Source of the DNA: an uncultured Dialister sp.
GTDB taxonomy: Bacteria > Bacillota > Negativicutes > Veillonellales > Dialisteraceae
Length of the DNA stretch: 35,674 nt
Direction: 5' to 3'
NCBI GenBank assembly: GCA_934216155.1
Contig: CAKQBK010000015.1
Coordinates: 1-35,674 of the forward strand
The position numbers and the translations under genes were made by a program. The first letter of the stretch is position 1. Each line of letters starts with the position of its first letter. The notes beneath the pieces are model-generated. The model was not told the origin of the DNA. It ran no database searches and was given only the letters and a program-made list of their open reading frames with translations. This document shows, piece by piece, positions 26,606 through 34,136 of the stretch.

Positions 26606-26664
26606 TAGTGAGGAGTTAGGAATGAGGAGTGGTGGAAGGGGCCCACAATTCATATAGGGCCCCA
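26606..26664. repeat. Heptad/GC-hairpin arm (copy K)
   Basis: AGTGAGG/AGTTAGG/AATGAGG heptads, GGTGGAA and stem GGGGCCC/GGGCCCC. The right-hand part of the gap instead has ATTAGGG-type heptads (26711-26753). Confidence 0.75.
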
Positions 26665-26770
26665 TATCCTCTTATTTATCAATATCATTAAGATGAGAGA
26701 ATGAAGAGTACTATATTTCCTAATCCCTAAGGCCTAGCTACTAATCCCTAGATAATCAAAGGAGACCTAT

Positions 26771-27211
26771 ATGCTATTTGCAATTGACCCAGGAAAAGAC
26801 AAAACCGGTGTGGCACTGGTGGCGGAAGACGGTACACTGATCGAGAAAAAAGTGGTTAGGACAGAGTGGTTTGAAAAAGAAATCACAGCGCTTCTCGAAG
26901 GGAAAAAACTGTCCGCCTGCGTCATGGGCAATGGTACCCGCCATCAAGTGATGGAAAAGCGGATGAACCAATTTCTGAAAGACCATCATATGGACCTAGC
27001 GGTCACGTTGGTGGACGAAAAATATACCACCGAAATGGGCGAGCAGTGGTATTGGAAAGACCATCCGGCAAAAGGTCTCTCTCGTCTCATCCCCAAAGGC
27101 ATGCGCACCGTGCCGGTACCGATCGATGACTACGTGGCATGGATTATCGGATGTATTTATTTGGGCATTGTGAAAGCAGAAGACGTAGGACATAAGAAAA
27201 TTAGGAGTTAG
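26771..27211 (+). CDS. RuvC/YqgF-like RNase H-fold protein
   Basis: This protein of 146 residues begins with the RNase H-fold strand and acidic motif FAIDPGKDKTGVAL, then has VVRTEWF, CVMGNGT (second strand), LVDEKYTT (conserved acidic residue) and PIDDYVAWIIG at the end. This is the core of the RuvC/YqgF superfamily (Holliday junction resolvases and pre-16S rRNA nucleases). Which activity it has is not clear. The ATG at 26771 follows AAAGGAG. The final IRS residues come from the next heptad arm. Confidence 0.75.
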   Translation: MLFAIDPGKDKTGVALVAEDGTLIEKKVVRTEWFEKEITALLEGKKLSACVMGNGTRHQVMEKRMNQFLKDHHMDLAVTLVDEKYTTEMGEQWYWKDHPAKGLSRLIPKGMRTVPVPIDDYVAWIIGCIYLGIVKAEDVGHKKIRS

Positions 27212-27255
27212 GAATGAGGAATGACGGCGTACACCTTTGGTGTGCGTCTTTTTTT
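27200..27255 (+). terminator. Heptad arm that doubles as a terminator (copy L)
   Basis: ATTAGGAGTTAGGAATGAGG heptads run into CGTACACC/GGTGTGCG with a 3-nt loop, followed by seven T residues (27249-27255). It is a heptad arm whose hairpin has the features of an intrinsic terminator for the RuvC-like gene. Confidence 0.7.
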
Positions 27256-27272
27256 ATGTAGGGGATCTTCTC

Positions 27273-27565
27273 ATGGAACTAAAGGTTCTAAGGGCTCTGA
27301 AGGTTCATCGAGTGTGCCTCTATCCATAAATTGTCATTTCGACCGATGGGATTTGTGCTTGATGGCTCTATCGCTTTTCTGCGACTATGTTAGACAGAAG
27401 TGGAGAAATCTTGTGACACTAGCGGGAGTATCGAGAGAGACACAATATTTCTCTACTTTTGTCCAACATAGTCTTTTGCATCTTTTTTGACATTTAGTAC
27501 AAATCCCATCGGCCCCCATGACGAATACGGATAGAGGCACGTTTGACGAACCCTTAGAACCCTGT
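27273..27565. repeat. Large palindromic element, copy 1
   Basis: The outer shell is AAGGTTCTAAGGG-type 9-nt units with GTGCCTCTATCC, matched in inverted form near 27532-27560. The core (about 27334-27523) has GACCGATGGGATTTG against CAAATCCCATCGG, and GACTATGTTNGACA plus GTGGAGAAAT-type segments in both arms. Positions 27357-27432 match 35173-35248 at 75 of 76 bases. Small ORFs inside occur on both strands because it is a palindrome, and I do not believe they are genes. Confidence 0.8.
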
Positions 27566-27664
27566 AGTCTCTAACGAGTTACTTCACTTTGTTGGATACG
27601 CCGTAATGGTGTGATTCATCACGCTTAACTCCAATGACCTGACATTAGAATATATAAAACAGGC

Positions 27665-27693
27665 TTGACGGATGGTATAAATCGTGTTATATT
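27665..27693 (+). promoter_or_regulatory. Sigma-A type promoter of the cysteine T-box operon
   Basis: TTGACG (27665-27670) and TATATT (27688-27693) are spaced by 17 nt. The predicted start near 27700 is at the 5' edge of the first T-box. Confidence 0.8.
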
Positions 27694-27699
27694 CTTCTA

Positions 27700-27957
27700 C
27701 AACAAAACGATGACGAAATGAGTAGGCAGTCTGAGGACGGCAAAGCGAGCCCGGATGGTGAGAGCGGGTGCGGATAGGATGCTGAAGTGCCTTTCTGAGT
27801 TTGGAAAGCTGAAACAGTAGTAGGGTTTCCCGGGTTCTCCCGATATAGAGGCAGAGTATGCGGCTAGGCCAAGTACTTGGTAAGGTATGTGTAGCAATGC
27901 ATATATGAAAATAGGTGGAATCACGAGTCCCTCGTCCTATATGGATGGGGGATTTTT
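27700..27957 (+). promoter_or_regulatory. T-box riboswitch 1, cysteine specifier
   Basis: Stem I has GAAA (27715-27718) and AGTA (27721-27724) facing GAA (27784-27786), the specifier TGC (27788-27790) and TTTC (27792-27795). This is the loop-E specifier arrangement of T-boxes, and UGC is a cysteine codon. A GGATGGTGAGAGC segment fits the distal loop. The T-box sequence AGGTGGAATCACGAG lies at 27913-27927. Its TGGA can pair with the UCCA end of tRNA-Cys, whose discriminator base is U. The terminator is CCCTCGTCC (27929-27937) against GGATGGGGG (27943-27951), then TTTTT. Confidence 0.9.
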
Positions 27958-27964
27958 ATATTTC

Positions 27965-28256
27965 ATAAAACGTGATCATGGCGAGGATGAAAAGAGTACA
28001 GATATAGAAATTGCCACAGAGAGTTTTCGTAGGGTGAAAGGAAACGGATTTCTAATCTGGAAATGCATTTCGGAGCTGTTGCGGCTGAAAATTAAAGTAG
28101 GCCTTCCGGGAGACGCCCGTTATAGCGCAGGAGTACAATGACGTACTTTGTGAGGCCTATATGGGTGACCTATAGGTGAATTTGGGTGGAAACACAGCCT
28201 AGCTGTCCCTTCAAAAAGATGGATTGAATCATTCTGTCTTTTTGGAGGGATTTTTT
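27965..28256 (+). promoter_or_regulatory. T-box riboswitch 2, cysteine specifier
   Basis: This second complete leader is in tandem. GAAA (27989-27992) and AGTA (27995-27998) face GAA (28060-28062), the specifier TGC (28064-28066) and TTTC (28068-28071). AGATATAGAAAT pairs with ATTTCTAATCT above the loop. GGGTGGAAACACAG at 28184-28197 again has TGGA. The terminator is TCCCTTCAAAAAGA (28206-28219) against TCTTTTTGGAGGGA (28237-28250), followed by TTTTTT. Uncharged tRNA-Cys should let transcription continue into the operon below. Confidence 0.9.
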
Positions 28257-28404
28257 GTTTCTATGCCAATTTTCACCTATGGCGGTTGCATGATTGATTA
28301 TGCAAAAGATTGTCATCAGTGATTCGTGGCAGAGTGCTTTTTCTTGGTACTCCCTCACGAGTTACAGGCTACTATTTTACAGAAAAAGAAAAGGAGAATA
28401 CATC

Positions 28405-29529
28405 ATGGCAGATTTTGAAAAAATTAAAGATTTCATTTTGGATCCTACTATTAGAGAAGCAAGAGAACATGTGGAAGTAAAGCGGGCTATGAATCCGTGC
28501 CCTATCGATTTTTCGCATTTCCAGTCTACCAATCCACGTTCTCAGGGAGAGCAGAAGGAGTATGATGATGGGATTGATGCTTCCAATTTCAATCAGAGAA
28601 AAAAATATGATGATGATGAAGAACCACAGTTTACTGCCGATTTCGGTGACAAGCCGGGACAGCTTCCTGTAGAACCAGGGCGGTATCGGTTGATTTGGTC
28701 TCGCCATTGCCCATGGGCGAATCGCATTGCTATTGCTATTGACCTGTTGGGATTGGATAAGGTGATTTCCAAAGGTGTGGTGGATCCGCTTCGTCCAGCC
28801 GGTGTGGTTGGCGGTTGGTATTTCACTTTGGATGAAGGCGGGGTGGATCCAGTGCTGAAAATCCATGGTCTTATGGAAGCCTATAAGAAGGGAAATCCTG
28901 ATTATGACCAGCGTGCTACTGTACCGGCTTTGGTGGATGTGAAGACAGGAGCGGTCGTAAATAACGATTATCATGATTTGACGATTCAGCTATATAAAGG
29001 CTGGCAGAAATATATTTCTAAAGAGGCACCGGATATTTATCCGAAGGAACTTCGGGCTGATATCGATGCATTGAATGATGTGATTTATGCCGATGTGAAT
29101 TTGGCAGTCAACTTGGCTGCTTTGGTGGAATCCCAGGAACAGTATGAGTTCTATTATGATTTGGTATTTAAACGGCTGGATTGGCTGGAAGAACGTCTTT
29201 CCACTCGCCGCTTCCTTATGGGAGACCATGTGACAGATCCAGATATTCGCCTCTTTGTGACGTTGTCTCGATTTGATTTGGTGTTCTATCAGAAATATTT
29301 CCTCAACAAGAAACGGCTGGTGGATTATCCGAATCTGTGGAATTATGCGAAAGATTTGTACAGCATTCCTGCATTTGGAAAGAATACTGATTTCGATTCT
29401 ATGCGGAAGCGGTTCTACTATGTGGATCACACGCCGTTTGAAGATTTGCCACGTTTGATGCCAAAGGGACCAGATGATAGCCGTTGGCTGGAACCGAATG
29501 ATCGGGCATTGAAATTTGGAAAGAAATAA
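28405..29529 (+). CDS. GST-fold protein, glutathionyl-hydroquinone reductase (Ecm4/YqjG) family
   Basis: The protein of 374 residues has a thioredoxin-like N-terminal half with the family motif RHCPWANR (Cys102 the likely catalytic cysteine), GWYF, and RATVPALVD followed by VNNDYHDLT, then an all-helical GST C-terminal domain. Known members reduce glutathionyl-hydroquinones through a mixed disulfide. Being first under cysteine T-boxes and beside a transporter suggests it acts on a thioether or disulfide of cysteine instead; this is inference. The ATG at 28405 has AAGGAG at 28391-28396. An upstream in-frame ATG at 28294 has no ribosome site. Confidence 0.88.
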   Translation: MADFEKIKDFILDPTIREAREHVEVKRAMNPCPIDFSHFQSTNPRSQGEQKEYDDGIDASNFNQRKKYDDDEEPQFTADFGDKPGQLPVEPGRYRLIWSRHCPWANRIAIAIDLLGLDKVISKGVVDPLRPAGVVGGWYFTLDEGGVDPVLKIHGLMEAYKKGNPDYDQRATVPALVDVKTGAVVNNDYHDLTIQLYKGWQKYISKEAPDIYPKELRADIDALNDVIYADVNLAVNLAALVESQEQYEFYYDLVFKRLDWLEERLSTRRFLMGDHVTDPDIRLFVTLSRFDLVFYQKYFLNKKRLVDYPNLWNYAKDLYSIPAFGKNTDFDSMRKRFYYVDHTPFEDLPRLMPKGPDDSRWLEPNDRALKFGKK

Positions 29530-29690
29530 TGGTGACTGGGGCTGCCATGCTATTAAGTTAAGAGAAATGTGAGAGACCTTAGCAACTTGAGAAACCTGAG
29601 TAACCTATAACATATAGTGGAATTATATCTATCAACTCAAGCCCTAAACTTAATGACATTGACTGGTGACTAGTCTAGTTTTGGTCATTG
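29530..29690. repeat. Inverted repeat between the GST-like and MmgE/PrpD genes
   Basis: CATGCTATTAAGTTAAG (29549-29565) faces CTAAACTTAATGACATTG (29644-29661), with ACCTTAGCAACTTGAGAAAC-type 9-nt units between. GTGACTGG heptads flank it on both sides (29532 and 29662). It is a small relative of the 3039-3610 complex. No terminator hairpin is seen, so the operon may read through. Confidence 0.65.
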
Positions 29691-29712
29691 ATTTTCATCA
29701 TAAGGAGATATC

Positions 29713-31050
29713 ATGGACAGGAACACCAAAGAGTTGGCGGAATTGATTGTGGATACCGATATAGCGAATCGGCCGGATTTAGAAATACAAAGCTGCCGCG
29801 CTTTGGCGGATTATTTAGGCGCTGCTTGGGCAGGAACCGGTGAGAAGCCGGTACAGAAGGTAGCGCAATTTTTGAAAAATTATCCTGGGGATACATCAAT
29901 ACTGGGATTTCCGTGGAAGACAACTCCAGAGAAGGCTGCTTTTCTCAATGGTTTCGCTTCTCACTATTTAGACTTGGATGATGCCCAAGCCAATCTGATG
30001 GGCCATTTCAGTACGGTGATTTTTTCAGCTCTCTTGGCGTTGGCTAAGGAAAAAGGGAATTGGAATGATTTTCTTTCTGCCTATGTAGCAGGGGCGGAGG
30101 TGGAAGGTCTGCTGGGAAAATGGATCAATCCAACTCACAAAAAGAATGGTTGGCATCCTACGGCGACTTTGGGACCTATCGGAGCGGCAGCGGCTATTGC
30201 TCGCTGGAAGAAGCTCTCTTTAGAAGAAACGGCGGAGTTACTTTCTTTAGGAGCTACTCAGTCCGGCGGGTTGGGGTTGGAAGCCGGAACCGATACGAAA
30301 CCGTTGCATGCAGGGTTTGCTGCTAGTCATGCTGTATGGGGGTATTTCCTTTTGAAACATTGCGGACTCACTTCTAGTGATTCGGTTTTGAATAATGAAG
30401 ATGGTTGGTTAAAGACCATCAGTGGAAAAGAGCTTCCTTCGGGATATTTCAAGAAACATTGGCTGGCGCCGGGACAAATCATATCTCCTGGATTATGGAT
30501 GAAAGAACATCCTTATTGTTCCGCTGCTATCACTGGTACGGCAGCGGTCAAAGCCCTTTACCAAGAAGGGGTACGAATGGATACAGTACAGCGTATGACT
30601 TTTCATTTTCCACCGGGAAAAAGCACGTCTCTCCATTATCACAAACCGCTTACGGGGCAGCAGGGACGATTTTCTATGGAATTTGTGGCCTGGCAGGTGC
30701 TGACTTATGGAGATGTGCAAGATGAATTATTCAAAGAGCCTGAGACATCTTCCCGTTTCTTAGACGTACAATCTCAATTCCATGTGATAGAAGATTTACC
30801 ACCGGTTTCTCAGGAAGTGAGACAGATTCGTGTCACTGCACTATTGAAGGATGGAAGGCAGTTGGAAAAAGAAGTACTTCATCCGCCGGGCGCACCGGAT
30901 CGTCCGTTTAGTGAAGAAGAATTAATTCGTAAAGTGGCGGCAGGAACGTCTCCTGAATTTGCGAAAAAAATAGTAGAAATTATTTGGCAAAGGGCCTCAT
31001 GGGAAGAATTGCAAAAAGAATTATATACCTGGCCTGTCAAAGAATTATAG
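29713..31050 (+). CDS. MmgE/PrpD family protein (YxeQ-like)
   Basis: The protein of 445 residues has family hallmarks: LDLDDAQ near residue 90, HPTATLGPIGAAAA, and GTDTKPLHAGFAASHAV (substrate-loop region) near residue 195, then the smaller C-terminal lid domain. Characterised relatives dehydrate 2-methylcitrate or cis-aconitate-type tricarboxylates. A relative, YxeQ, sits in the B. subtilis S-(2-succino)cysteine operon with no firm role. Its neighbours here (GNAT, amino acid ABC transporter) make a YxeQ-like role more likely than propionate metabolism, since no prpB or prpC is near. AAGGAG precedes the ATG. Confidence 0.85.
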   Translation: MDRNTKELAELIVDTDIANRPDLEIQSCRALADYLGAAWAGTGEKPVQKVAQFLKNYPGDTSILGFPWKTTPEKAAFLNGFASHYLDLDDAQANLMGHFSTVIFSALLALAKEKGNWNDFLSAYVAGAEVEGLLGKWINPTHKKNGWHPTATLGPIGAAAAIARWKKLSLEETAELLSLGATQSGGLGLEAGTDTKPLHAGFAASHAVWGYFLLKHCGLTSSDSVLNNEDGWLKTISGKELPSGYFKKHWLAPGQIISPGLWMKEHPYCSAAITGTAAVKALYQEGVRMDTVQRMTFHFPPGKSTSLHYHKPLTGQQGRFSMEFVAWQVLTYGDVQDELFKEPETSSRFLDVQSQFHVIEDLPPVSQEVRQIRVTALLKDGRQLEKEVLHPPGAPDRPFSEEELIRKVAAGTSPEFAKKIVEIIWQRASWEELQKELYTWPVKEL

Positions 31051-31064
31051 GAAGGAAGAATATT

Positions 31065-31553
31065 TTGTTTCGTTTATTGACTATACAGGATAAAGAAGCT
31101 TATGCCGATTTGGTACATGATGCATACCAGGCTGATGGGGAATTGGGCATTGATTTTGCTGCTGTAACCCTGGCTAAAGAAGAAATTGCCAAAAGTTTGA
31201 ATGAAAATCCAACCTATGGATTGTTTATCGATGGAAAGTTGGTCAGTGCCATTACACTTCGGATGCCCTGGGGACCCAAACCGGGCCCTTATGGTTTACC
31301 GCATCTGGGGTGGGTCTCGACGCGGCCAGAGGAAAAGAAAAAAGGTTATAGCAAAAGATTATTTCATTTGTTGGAAGAACAAATTTTGAAAGAACAGTGG
31401 AAAGTGCCTGCTGTCACATTGGGTACCGCCAGTGAACATCCGTGGTTGATTTCTATGTATGAATCCTGGGGGTTTCACGTGGTAGAACGTAAACGACTCT
31501 CTCATAACAAGCACGAAACCACCTATTTGAGAAAAGATTATAAAAAGGAGTGA
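31065..31553 (+). CDS. GNAT family N-acetyltransferase
   Basis: The protein of 162 residues has the acetyl-CoA loop region LGWVSTRPEEKKKGYSKRLF near residues 82-101, a variant of the R/QxxGxG/A motif, followed by VTLGTASEHPWLISMYESWGF, typical of motif B. The start is the TTG at 31065 after GGAAGGAAGA (31051-31060). An upstream TTG at 30984 would overlap the previous gene and lacks support. Only 14 nt separate it from the MmgE/PrpD gene. In the B. subtilis yxe operon a GNAT protein (YxeL) acetylates S-(2-succino)cysteine; a similar role here is inference. Confidence 0.85.
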   Translation: MFRLLTIQDKEAYADLVHDAYQADGELGIDFAAVTLAKEEIAKSLNENPTYGLFIDGKLVSAITLRMPWGPKPGPYGLPHLGWVSTRPEEKKKGYSKRLFHLLEEQILKEQWKVPAVTLGTASEHPWLISMYESWGFHVVERKRLSHNKHETTYLRKDYKKE

Positions 31554-31558
31554 ATCTT

Positions 31559-32395
31559 ATGTATATGAGAACCTTTATAAAAGCCGCTGTTGTAGCAGCG
31601 CTGGCTGTATCTGCCATTGTGATTTCTGGTTGCGGTGATGATAAAACGGCAGAAAAAGCAGCAGCCAATCCCAATGCCAAAACCTATATTGTTGCCACTC
31701 GCGGAACGTCTCGCCCATTCAGCTATACCGATGATCAGGGAAATTTAACTGGTTTTGAACCGGAACTTTTAAAAGCCATCGAGAAAAAAGATCCATCCCT
31801 TCATTTTGAGTTCAAAGCCATGTCTGTAGATGCCGCTTTCGTTGCTATGGATGCCAATCAGGTAGATCTCATTGCAAATCAAATGCGTCGCTCTCCCGCT
31901 AGAGAGGAAAAATACCTGATCACCACGGAACCTAATAACTATTCTGTTCGTCAGTTGGTGGTTAAAAATGATAGAAATGATATCCACAGTTTAGCTGATT
32001 TGGCAGGAAAGAAAGTGGCTTGCACCACCAATTCTGAATTTAAAGATATGATTGACCAGTTCAATGCCAAGTCAGATAACAAGATTGAAGCCATTTTCTC
32101 TGATAAAGGGGCTGCAGAAACATTGAATCTGGTAGCAACCGGTAGAGCTGATGCGGCTGGGGAATATGCGTATATTGCTGAAAGCGGAATCAAAGATAGA
32201 GGCCTTCCGATTAAGGTAGTCGGTGATGCACTGGCAGTGGTTCCGACCTACTATATCATCAAAAAAGATGATGCCCATAAAGAATTGGCGGAGAAATTGG
32301 ATAATGCACTGAAAGCTCTTCGGGCCGATGGCACATTGAAAGAAATTTCTGAGAAATATTTGGGTGCTGATTATTCTATGCCGCCAGCTAAGTAG
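31559..32395 (+). CDS. Amino acid ABC transporter substrate-binding lipoprotein
   Basis: This family 3 solute-binding protein has 278 residues. A lipoprotein signal peptide is clear: a positively charged start, then a hydrophobic stretch ending VISGC with the lipidated Cys25. The mature part has SRPFSYTDDQGNLTGFEPEL and ANQMRRSPAREEKY, typical of the polar amino acid/cystine group. The ligand is not certain; the cysteine T-boxes argue for cystine, cysteine or an S-conjugate. The ATG at 31559 has AAGGAG 8 nt upstream; a GTG at 31550 overlaps that site. The permeases follow after a repeat. Confidence 0.9.
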   Translation: MYMRTFIKAAVVAALAVSAIVISGCGDDKTAEKAAANPNAKTYIVATRGTSRPFSYTDDQGNLTGFEPELLKAIEKKDPSLHFEFKAMSVDAAFVAMDANQVDLIANQMRRSPAREEKYLITTEPNNYSVRQLVVKNDRNDIHSLADLAGKKVACTTNSEFKDMIDQFNAKSDNKIEAIFSDKGAAETLNLVATGRADAAGEYAYIAESGIKDRGLPIKVVGDALAVVPTYYIIKKDDAHKELAEKLDNALKALRADGTLKEISEKYLGADYSMPPAK

Positions 32396-32428
32396 TAATA
32401 GGCGGGCTTGCCATGCTATTGAGTTAAG

Positions 32429-32584
32429 GAAACGCTGATTTAATCAAAGCATCTGAAATTATATGAATTTTCATCCAAAGCATCATCAAGAAAATCCTTA
32501 CATAGCTCGCTATTCACAGATTTCCTTTTCTTACTTTGAATAGAATTCAAGAATAATTTCAGATAATGATTAAATCAGTGTTTC
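32429..32584. mobile_element. MITE-like element inside the transporter operon
   Basis: Terminal inverted repeats of about 32-34 nt, starting GAAACGCTGATTTAATCA at 32429 and ending TGATTAAATCAGTGTTTC at 32584, bound a 156-nt non-coding AT-rich element. The inner part has TTGAATAGAATTCAA, a near-palindrome. It codes for nothing and sits between the binding-protein and permease genes. The sequence at 16865-16876 resembles one end. I cannot point to a clear target duplication. Confidence 0.65.
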
Positions 32585-32701
32585 TCTAGGGAAATATACC
32601 GATCTTAATGTAACGGCATGGAGAGGAGTTGGTGATTGGAAAGCAAAAAAGTTCTGCTTTCCAATTATTGATACTGTTTTTTGTTTTGTGAGAGTGACAA
32701 T

Positions 32702-33436
32702 ATGGGAAAGTATTTTGATTTTACATATATGATTCATTCCTTTCCCGCTTTGGTAGGCTATGTTCATGTGACACTTCTGATTACCATTGTATCTGCGTTC
32801 ATTGGCGTGATATTGGGATGTCTCATGGCCATTGCCCGAGTGAATCGCGTGAAAGGTATTAGTCAGCTGCTGACTGTTTATATTTCTTTTACCAGAGGGA
32901 CGCCCTTTCTGGTGCAACTCTTTTTAATTTACTTTGGTGCACCAGAAATTCTTCATTATTTAGGGATATCCACCAAAGGACTGCCGCCTATGCTTTTTGT
33001 CCTGGTGGTATTTACCTTGTACTTGGCTGCCTATAGTTCAGAAATCATGCGTAGCAGTATCGAAGCGGTATCCAAAGGGGAAAAGGAAGCGGCCATGAGT
33101 TTGGGCATGACTGCGTTTCAATCCTACTGCCGGGTTATACTGCCACAGGCTTTGGTTTTGGCGATTCCGCCATTAATCAATACCGTATTGAGTGTGCTTA
33201 AAGGTACATCTCTGATTTTTAATGTAGGCGTGGTAGATATCATGCGCAAAGCCGATTTGCTTGGTGGTAATTCGCAGCGATATTTGGAACTGTTCATTGA
33301 TGTAGCCATCATTTATGGCATCCTTGTATTTGTGATTACCCAGCTGGGACGAGCAGCGGAACGGCATTTCGATGTGACACAGAAGAATACTTTGACGAAA
33401 GGAGTGGAAGAGAATGGCGTCTACCGGAGTTATTGA
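32702..33436 (+). CDS. Amino acid ABC transporter permease 1
   Basis: The inner-membrane permease has 244 residues, with about five membrane helices and the HisM/His-Glu-Gln-Arg-Opine family features: TRGTPFLVQLF, YSSEIMRSSIEAVSKGEKEAAMSLGMT (the EAA coupling loop) and ILPQAL. The ATG at 32702 has only a weak GAGAGTG ahead of it; a TTG at 32681 is the only alternative nearby. The 3' end overlaps the next permease by 23 nt. The two permeases probably form a heterodimer. Confidence 0.92.
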   Translation: MGKYFDFTYMIHSFPALVGYVHVTLLITIVSAFIGVILGCLMAIARVNRVKGISQLLTVYISFTRGTPFLVQLFLIYFGAPEILHYLGISTKGLPPMLFVLVVFTLYLAAYSSEIMRSSIEAVSKGEKEAAMSLGMTAFQSYCRVILPQALVLAIPPLINTVLSVLKGTSLIFNVGVVDIMRKADLLGGNSQRYLELFIDVAIIYGILVFVITQLGRAAERHFDVTQKNTLTKGVEENGVYRSY

Positions 33437-34136
33437 TCCCTCCTATATCAAAGAAACTTTTTTGTATGTGTATCCCTATTTGAAAATCACCTTGTCTTTA
33501 ACTGTGGTAGCGGTCTTCTTTGGAAGTCTCTTTGGGTTGATGGGAGCTATTGCGGATTTATTGGGCGGACGAATTCTTCGTAAAATTGTTCACGTCTATG
33601 TACTGGTATGTCGCAGTCTTCCCAATCTGGTACTTCTCTACCTGGTGTATTATGGACTTCCTATTCTTCTTTTGGCATTGCATGAAGAATGGGGGATTCA
33701 TTTGCCTTATGAACATATTTCTGCTTACTTTGTGGCCGCATTGGGACTGTCTCTTCATACAGGGGCATACTTGACGGAAATATTCCGTGCAGCCATTCAT
33801 TCCGTTAGTGTGGGTCAAGTGGAAGCCGCTAAGTCACTGGGTATGACTTGGAGAGAAATTTTTCAGCGGGTCGTTTTACCCCAGGCTTCTGTTTTTGCGA
33901 TTCCGCTTTTTGCCAACCAGGTGCTTTCTACAATGAAAAGCACCAGCATTGTATTTATCATCACCGTGGTGGAAATATTGGGAGCCGCTAAATTATTTTG
34001 TGAAGGAAATTCTCGTTATTTTGAAGCCTACATTGTGGTAGCCCTTTTATATTGGGGAATGGGTGCTATATTGGAATTATTCTTTCACAGGTTGGAATGG
34101 ACTATGGGAAAATATAAAAGAGGTAATGTGACATGA
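33414..34136 (+). CDS. Amino acid ABC transporter permease 2
   Basis: This is a second permease of the same family, 240 residues, with [36 protein letters not shown] and [10 protein letters not shown] (EAA loop). It starts inside the end of permease 1, with GGAG near 33400, and ends overlapping the ATPase start (ATGA). Overlapping genes point to coupled translation of a single transporter. Confidence 0.93.
   Translation: MASTGVIDPSYIKETFLYVYPYLKITLSLTVVAVFFGSLFGLMGAIADLLGGRILRKIVHVYVLVCRSLPNLVLLYLVYYGLPILLLALHEEWGIHLPYEHISAYFVAALGLSLHTGAYLTEIFRAAIHSVSVGQVEAAKSLGMTWREIFQRVVLPQASVFAIPLFANQVLSTMKSTSIVFIITVVEILGAAKLFCEGNSRYFEAYIVVALLYWGMGAILELFFHRLEWTMGKYKRGNVT

Noticed and set aside
27221..27490. 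An 89-codon ORF and similar ORFs at 35132 (plus) and 34759 (minus)
   Set aside because: They lie in the large palindromes or the terminator; similar peptides come from both strands because the DNA is an inverted repeat. No ribosome sites.
27700..27960. RNase P or another housekeeping RNA
   Set aside because: The GGTGAGAGC and CGAGCCCGG segments looked like a large ribozyme at first, but the AGTA/GAA specifier loop, the GGTGGAA motif and the terminator fit a T-box.
27887..28141. An 84-codon plus-strand ORF between the two T-boxes
   Set aside because: It runs through the T-box motif and terminator of leader 1 and into stem I of leader 2, has no ribosome site, and both RNA structures explain the sequence better.
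28294..28404. A 37-residue N-terminal extension of the GST-like protein
   Set aside because: There is no ribosome site before the ATG at 28294; AAGGAG is correctly placed for the ATG at 28405, where family similarity begins.
29713..31050. Role of the MmgE/PrpD gene in the 2-methylcitrate cycle
   Set aside because: No prpB, prpC or acnD gene is nearby, and the gene lies under cysteine T-box control with transport genes.
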